From contig JAQIWT010000116.1 in the NCBI GenBank assembly GCA_034696485.1, forward strand, positions 1-33,919: a stretch of DNA of 33,919 bases. The letters run 5' to 3'. Origin of the DNA: Isohypsibius dastychi (Eukaryota; Tardigrada; Eutardigrada; Parachela; Isohypsibiidae). Every line of letters starts with the position of its first letter. Within the stretch, counting starts at the first letter, position 1. Both the position numbers and the translations under genes were made by a program. The notes beneath the pieces are model-generated. The model was given only the letters and a program-made list of their open reading frames with translations. It made no database searches and was not told where the DNA came from. Positions 21,750 through 33,919 of the stretch are shown here, piece by piece.

Positions 21750-24042
21750 TCAAGCAGTTGTCAAATTGCCATGAAGACGCTGAACGACAGTCGTCGGAAT
21801 CAAGCCATTTCTACCGGTTCGCTCATGAGTGGCACGCATCCAGCCTACAAACAACCCATCGGACACTTAGTTTCCATTCAAAGTTAATTTTAAACAATAA
21901 ATTTTCAGATTCTAAAGTAATATAGTAATAAACAGATTTACTTACCGTCGGAAGGCTTCTGATGAACATACAGAAGATCGTTGACATGCAGGTCCAGTTC
22001 GTAATGGTTGCGAGCCGGGTAAGGTGCCACACAACGGTAGCACTCAAATGTAGTTGGTTTTGAGGGCGCTTTCTGCAACCTGAACGCGTTCAATCCAACT
22101 GCCCTCTTGTATCTGTTTTCCTCACTGGAATTATCTCTGTAATACGTAATAATCTTAATAAGTAATAGCGTAATTAATCAGTCTGCTTACATCACAGTGC
22201 TCTCAGAAACTGATAACGTCTTTAGCCGGCCAGCCATCGAGTTGGGATGAAGATCATGGGATTTGCTATGCACTTTGAAAATCTTGTTGATGAAAGATTT
22301 GCTATCCTTTGGCGTCGCGACCTAGAAATACAATTTAAAACGTGTTAATCAACGTGAATCAGCACAAACTCCGTGCTTAATTAATATAAACTGTGGACTA
22401 TATTCCGAAAGAGTCATCAAAATGATCAGCTACAGCCATTTTGCATTTTAACACTAACAAAGGAGACCCATCTATTCGCAAAATGCAAAACATACACCTA
22501 CTGCTGCAAAACATCCCCGAATTACATCCCAAATACCTTTGATTATACAACAAGTATCCTATCTCTATCAAAAATGACGCAAAACAGCATTCATCTTCTA
22601 AAAGATAATCGACACTTCTTACCTCAGGTGCCCCGATAGTGTTATTGTAACCTGATGGCTTCACATGATTTGGAGATCGGCTCATATTCGGGACGACGAT
22701 TTCCAGGACTTGAGCTGAATCTCCCGAGCCAGGGGCATTTTGTTGCCGTTTGTTGAGCGCTCGCTCTACAGGTGTTGATGCTGTTCGAGCTGCATACGAT
22801 CGATATGAAAATCCAATGGGCTCCTTGCTCGCCGGCAAAGATCTATTCCTCGGTGCATTTCGCCAGCCTGTTTGGGAAAACGGTTGTCCAGCAAGTACTC
22901 TCCCATTGACGTTATCAGGTGGCGGGAGAAACACCGAATCGTCTGCCTGGACGGATTCACTTAGAGGCTCCTAAAAGTGGGAAAGGTCATACATAAGCGG
23001 ATAACCACTGAATAAACAATTCCGTTTTCGCTTACAACGATAATCGATCAACAAGATTATTTTTGACCAATAATTCAATAGATTTTCGATAGTGATAAAA
23101 GTTTGTGAATGAATCTGGATAGAATGTTCGGAATAATCGTTAATCCGAGTTTTGTTCAAATTTACCAGTTTCGCAGCTGTTGATGCCAGATCGATCGAAG
23201 TTCGGCTTAGACGCATTCCAGTAGTGAAGAGAGTGGATGTTCCTGCACCACCAGTCCGTCAGCGATTTTATTGATTCGTTTTCGAAAGGTGATCGAGGAG
23301 CTGTTAAAGTGTTCCCTTCGGCAACAACGTGACCAAAGTGCCCACCCGGATGTCCTAGATCCTCATGGGGAAGGCTTTGTTTCCGCTGTCGGGGAAATCT
23401 AAAAATAATAAATAAAATAATATTCCCTCAGGGCAAATATTTTTTTTCGGGATATTTCTTAATTCCAGTCACACCCGAAATTATTTCATCATCATCTACG
23501 TTATTCGTGTATAATAAAATTCGAAGTTTTGATAAACTAATTCTTTAAGCCAGCATTATAGTTATCTAATGGAACGTCTTTTTGTTATGATAGAAGAAAC
23601 CTTTTCATTTCTTAATAGCTTGGTGTGATAAGACTTACGCAGGTGGTAATTCAAAATGATTTGCAGTTAGATGAGCATATCCCGGTGAAGTAGGACAGGA
23701 CTTGGTGAATATCGATATTTCACACGAACTGTTCCTTTTCGATTTGATGACCTCTAGCAAGCGAACTAACAGGATGTTCCTCGGTAGATCTTTGATTGCG
23801 GTTGTGACAACCGTCTGCAGAAACAAAAAAAAATTATTCATTTGGATAACTCAAACTCATTACTTGCGCAAACGAAAACTCACCCGACATTCCGGACAAA
23901 GCAATTCCGACCGCTTCAAATAAATGTCTTCCAGACAGCTGGAGCAAAATGTATGCTGACAAGGTAAGACCCGGTTGTTTTCATTTAAAATATTCAAGCA
24001 AATTGGGCATTCGAGAAGCAAGTTCAGGGATTGTTCGTCCAT
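21750..24042 (-). CDS. SH3RF: SH3RF/POSH-like RING-SH3 protein, frame broken by one base
   Basis: E3 ubiquitin ligase/scaffold of the SH3RF (POSH) family by its ends. Exons: 23884-24042, 23639-23814, 23166-23398, 22623-22970, 22191-22321, 21946-22136, 21750-21844. The N-terminus matches POSH: a C3HC4 RING ([26 protein letters not shown]) followed by [14 protein letters not shown]. The C-terminus is one SH3 domain ([41 protein letters not shown]), resembling the fourth SH3 of POSH. The middle is low-complexity; SH3 domains 1-3 of fly and human POSH are not seen. The coding total is 1333 bases, one too many: within exon 3 the frame entering ([14 protein letters not shown]) and the frame leaving ([15 protein letters not shown]) differ by one base around 23240-23262. 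An assembly error, a real frameshift or an unseen splice could explain this. A ttccag acceptor just before the start suggests a 5' UTR splice. Confidence 0.85.
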
Positions 24043-24816
24043 TTTCAAGGAAAGTCTGGAACGAAGAAAAAGAAAGACTGGATGAAGGAAAATAGGCAAT
24101 TTTTCCACAGACGTCTGCAGATCTCGAAATAGGATCACTCAATACAAGTGCAATATGTGACAAAATGCGGTTAGCTAGCAGCGACTGTTCCCTGAAGAGG
24201 GTCTCGTTTCATTTGGCGAAGAAAATCGATTCGCCGCTCTCGGTTAACTTATCTACGTCAATCTGGATTTACCAACTTTCGCACCTGCAAAACTAGTACG
24301 CATATGCATCATACCGCAAGACTGAGTTCCATATAAAGAAATCTTCATGTGTCGAAACAAGACCAATTTTTTTCGAATAAACTTATGAACCAAGAAGGGA
24401 GACTGCTCTATTCCTAAGAAGAGAAAAACTACGATTCAAATCAGCGCTCCACTGCGTGGTCATCCAGAGATGTCTAAGTTACTACATCATCTTCAGTGGT
24501 CATCCACAGTGACATCGTTGCGGTTAATATTTTCCCCAGATTTACCTGACGAGAATTGAGTTAAAAATCTGATTCTGGGAAGCTCGAAGCATTCTGTAGT
24601 ACCGGAAAGAGCTACTGCGCTATCTGTTGAATGTTCATGGTTTCACCTATGTGCTGGTACAGAAAGACCACACTAGCATGTTACCAACATGTGCGAATAA
24701 CTGAAGTTCTTGGTTTTATTCAAATATTTTGGGTTGATCAGCGAATATACGAAAAAGTTAAGAAATACTTTGAGCGTTTCAAAAACTTGCCACGTACCTG
24801 AAGAGAAAGATATTCG
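24043..24816. other. Intergenic between SH3RF-like and MED30 genes
   Basis: 5' region of the SH3RF-like gene and 3' region of MED30, both minus. No open frame or element I can support. Confidence 0.45.
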
Positions 24817-25765
24817 TCATGGAAACAATATACAGTTCATTTGCTGCAGCATCGCACGTTCAGCATCAATGATGGTCTTGAGATATGCATCCCTCTTTGA
24901 TAACGTCTCCTTCAGTTCCATATATTCCTTCCACACCTCCGGTCGTGCCACGTTCTTCAGCTCATCCTCAAAAGCCAACGGAACAGGATCTGAGCTACTA
25001 TCTCGCAATGGAATGAGTTTCTGGAAAGATCGTACAAATTCACATACATAAAATGGAATCAAAAAAGCAACTAGTAGCGCTTACATCTGCCTGAAGAGTT
25101 GCCACTTCATTGACTTGCTGATGGACCACATCCTGTATCATCCTCAGTTTTTTGAAAATTCCAGGTAATGTCTTTTCAATCATCTCCAACATGAAAATGG
25201 TTCTTTTCTGGAACATTTGGAGCTGCTCCTTTTCCAAAGGCAGCACTTGATTTCTTCCCGAATTCAGGGCATCCAGAATCCGACCCAAGACATCTGATAG
25301 AACATCCTCTCCTAATTTCAGCAGTGACAACACATCGACGTTCGAAAGATCTATTGAATAGCTGATCTCGTCCGGTATCACCTCGTCGTTAGGATGGTTC
25401 GACCTAATACTCTCAAAGCTCCCAACATTTCGTTCCACAAGCTGCGAAAGCAATGGATGAGAAGATGACGAAGGAAAAGGCAGTCGGTTTGGATCGGATA
25501 TCAAAGATGCAGCCGCTGGAGATCTTTGAGGAAAGTTGACCGAAGCTGACAGTGGTGTAGCCGGGGCAGCAGGAGAAGCTTGCGTCATGTCAACTTGAGG
25601 TGCACCTCCAGATCCTTGAACAATCAAAGGATATTCTGGAGCGTAAGGAGTCGCGGCATTGGCCGGTGTAAGAGGTCCAAGGTTTGGGGTACCTGGTTGC
25701 GAAAATGGAGTTGCAGGTGTTCTGGGGTTGCCGGGGTTGGCTGATCCAGGATTCATAGGATCCAT
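24817..25765 (-). CDS. MED30: Mediator complex subunit 30
   Basis: Metazoan-type subunit of the Mediator head, linking regulators to RNA polymerase II. Exons 25085-25765 and 24817-25020 (intron gtaagc...tttccag) give 294 residues. The first about 120 residues are Pro/Thr/Ala/Gly-rich and disordered (GNPRTPATPFSQPGTPNLGP), longer than in human MED30 (178 in total). The conserved part has a helical segment (LLKLGEDVLSDVLGRILDAL, then FKKLRMIQDVVHQQVNEV), followed after the intron by KLIPLRDSSSDPVPLAFEDE and a final coiled coil ending AMLQQMNCILFP; this matches the order and spacing of MED30 (QLIPYVEE..., INAML). ATG 25765 is used; the frame is open to 25846 but passes an acceptor-like cataccag. 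Assignment rests on pattern, so MED30 is likely, not certain. Confidence 0.75.
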
Positions 25766-26696
25766 AACGCTTGAAAGATCAGAATGTACCCTCTGTCCGG
25801 GAAGAAGATCCTGGTATGCGAATATTGAGAAAACAGCAACTTTCACAACTCAGCTCAACTCGAGTACGAAGAACGCCCGCGCTTCAGTCCGGTGATCCAA
25901 GAGCAATAAAACTGTGGTAGAGCAGTTTTGAGATCAGTGGTGTCGTCTTTCACCGAAAAGAATTCGAGAATATGAAATTCCAGTTTCAGTCAAGCTCGTG
26001 TCGTGTGTTGTGTTTACATTTGTGAAGTCTCTCTGTCTCTCCCCCCCCCCCCCCCTTCAAAAAATTTACCATCTGAGAACGCCGCTTCGCTGGACCAAGA
26101 TACTGCACTGTAAATATCCCGTTCTACGCTTCCCTAATCGAAGTGAAGCGGAAGCTGGCCCATATTGATGTCTTCCAGCTGCGAAACCTTCGAGCACCTC
26201 TGAAATGGCTTTCTTTGGATGCTAAGCAGGTCGCAAATGAACAACCATGAATGTCCATGTATTTGGGTACATACACATTAACAGATATTCAATCAGTTCG
26301 TGTTAAACTTCGCTGAACACGAGACTTTTCTGTGAAAGGTCACCCACCATCACGACTATTTAATTAGGGATACGGATATGAAGTTGGGCTTCGTCAAAAG
26401 ATGTTTATTCACACACCGGGCGATAAATACACCCTGGATTATAAAAAAGGAAGCCATGTGGAATCACAATAGTTTGCGAACAAATATCGGCATCATTAAC
26501 TTCTCACGAAGGTGTACTGCCGCACATGAGGTTCTCTCTTCAATCAATCTCTAAAAAGGAAAATCTGTTGACATCCTTGGCAGGAGAAAGCACTGGACAA
26601 CGAATCATATTCGAGGGCAATCTAGAACTGCCGACTCGAGCTGAGAGAGTGAAACAAAACAACAAAAAGACTTCGAACGAAAGTACAACTGATGCC
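25766..26696. other. Intergenic with poly-C tract
   Basis: Upstream region of MED30 and 3' region of the TRPC gene. It contains a CT-rich stretch ending in 15 C at 26041-26055 and an AAAGGTCA at 26335. A plus frame (26526-26822) overlaps the end of the TRPC exon antisense and is judged a shadow. Confidence 0.5.
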
Positions 26697-33005
<6,309 letters not shown>

Positions 33006-33919
33006 ATTGGCATCAGTCTGTTGTGGAATCCGTGGGTAGGTGAAAGGATTATAAACAACTGTCGTCGGAACACAGACGACAGTGTGCTGCTAAATAATAA
33101 TAATAATATCCAACCCAACTCCCAAAACGGAAGATTTGCGGCACAAAAATAAAATCCGTTCATCCACGGGATTCCATTTGGATACTCCAGAATATTCCGG
33201 GATTAATCCAAATCGTTCCAAATCATTCTCCGCTGATCCGTGTCCGGTGGTCGATTAAAGTTTCTGCAAAAATCCTTGGTCACTCGCTTTGTCAATTCGT
33301 CGCTGTTCGACGTCATTGCCAGAAAAGATTAGCGTTTTATTTATAGACATGAGATCCCTCGGCTCTAATTTGTGACAAGCAATGCAAACAGGAAACATTC
33401 CATATTTTAAGTGATCATTCGAGATGGCACGCAGTTCTCCAGCCAGCAAGACAAAGACGGTCCTCTGACGGTAATTTCTCAATGATAAACTTTCCTTTCT
33501 ACCCTGTTGTTCAAGAAAACTTGCAAGCACAATTCCCCGAGGAATTGAAGTCCGTCAGGGCAAAAAGAAAGATGTTGTTTGCTTCGAAAAGATGTTTAAG
33601 AAAAAAACTGTCGATACCGTTATTTCCGGTCATCATTTGCCACACCATTTAAAAGATGAACTCGATTCACCAAAAAGATATCAACTGTAAAAAACATGCC
33701 ATTTTCGAATTATGTCATATCAAGATATCTCTTATACATGTGGAGGGATAATGGGAATCGCATTCCTTTCAGATCGATGTTAACAATCCGCCACCTTGAA
33801 TATTCAGCTTTTTTCAGGCCGGTGGCTATCGCATGTGGAATGCGGCGTGCGCGGGGCTGGACCAGTGCTTCTGTCTTCGGCTGTGTTTGGAAGACCTCGA
33901 ATTAAATGTCTTTTAGTGA
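33006..33919. other. Upstream region of the TRPC gene
   Basis: Probably promoter, 5' UTR or further 5' exons. It holds a perfect hairpin (33058-33083) and an (AAT)5 microsatellite at 33093-33107. A minus frame of 91 codons (33255-33530) has no recognisable content. Confidence 0.4.
33058..33083. repeat. Perfect 9-bp hairpin, 8-base loop
   Basis: ACTGTCGTC at 33058-33066 and GACGACAGT at 33075-33083 are exact complements around GGAACACA. It lies about 55 bases upstream of the TRPC ATG, so it may be in the 5' UTR or a 5' intron. Confidence 0.7.

Overview
The window is nuclear DNA of an animal with a compact, intron-rich genome. All confident genes are split by introns, mostly 45-80 bases long, and encode animal protein families: SEC22 SNARE, tetraspanins, an ESE-type ETS factor, SH3RF/POSH, MED30, a TRPC channel. 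There is no bacterial or viral signature. Gene density (about one gene per 3 kb), tiny introns and moderate GC fit a nematode, perhaps a Trichuris/Trichinella-like (clade I) one. That placement is inference. No gene here is diagnostic, and no spliced-leader gene was seen. All gene models were spliced by hand from frame, splice-site and family consistency.

Layout. 1-5 kb: RPF1 (+, ribosome assembly) faces an unrecognised acidic protein gene (-). SEC22 (+, ER-Golgi SNARE) and an NATD1-type acetyltransferase (+) follow, with TMA7 (-) tail to tail against the latter. 6-10 kb: a small lysine/serine-rich protein of unknown function (-), then a complete ALKBH8 homologue (+) with RRM, AlkB dioxygenase and methyltransferase parts, a tRNA wobble-uridine modification enzyme. 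10-13.4 kb: two different tetraspanins, tail to tail. 14-20 kb: an ETS transcription factor (-) with a PNT/SAM domain and an ETS domain. Its last coding exon exists in two phase-compatible, diverged copies that would give two DNA-binding surfaces. 21-24 kb: a RING + single-SH3 protein of the SH3RF/POSH family (-) whose reading frame is off by one base in a middle exon, with candidate small genes just downstream. 24.8-25.8 kb: MED30 (-). 26.7-33 kb: a 17-exon TRPC channel (-), with ankyrin-type N-terminus, six-TM core, EWKFAR TRP box and a long C-tail.

The genes do not form one pathway; this is an ordinary gene-dense chromosomal segment. The main points of interest are the duplicated ETS terminal exon, the SH3RF frameshift and its reduced domain set, a 24-base microexon and a stop-free 78-base intron in the TRPC gene, and an over-represented octamer AAAGGTCA/TGACCTTT that in several introns sits at the expected branch-point position. 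I saw no transposon, CRISPR array or confident RNA gene.
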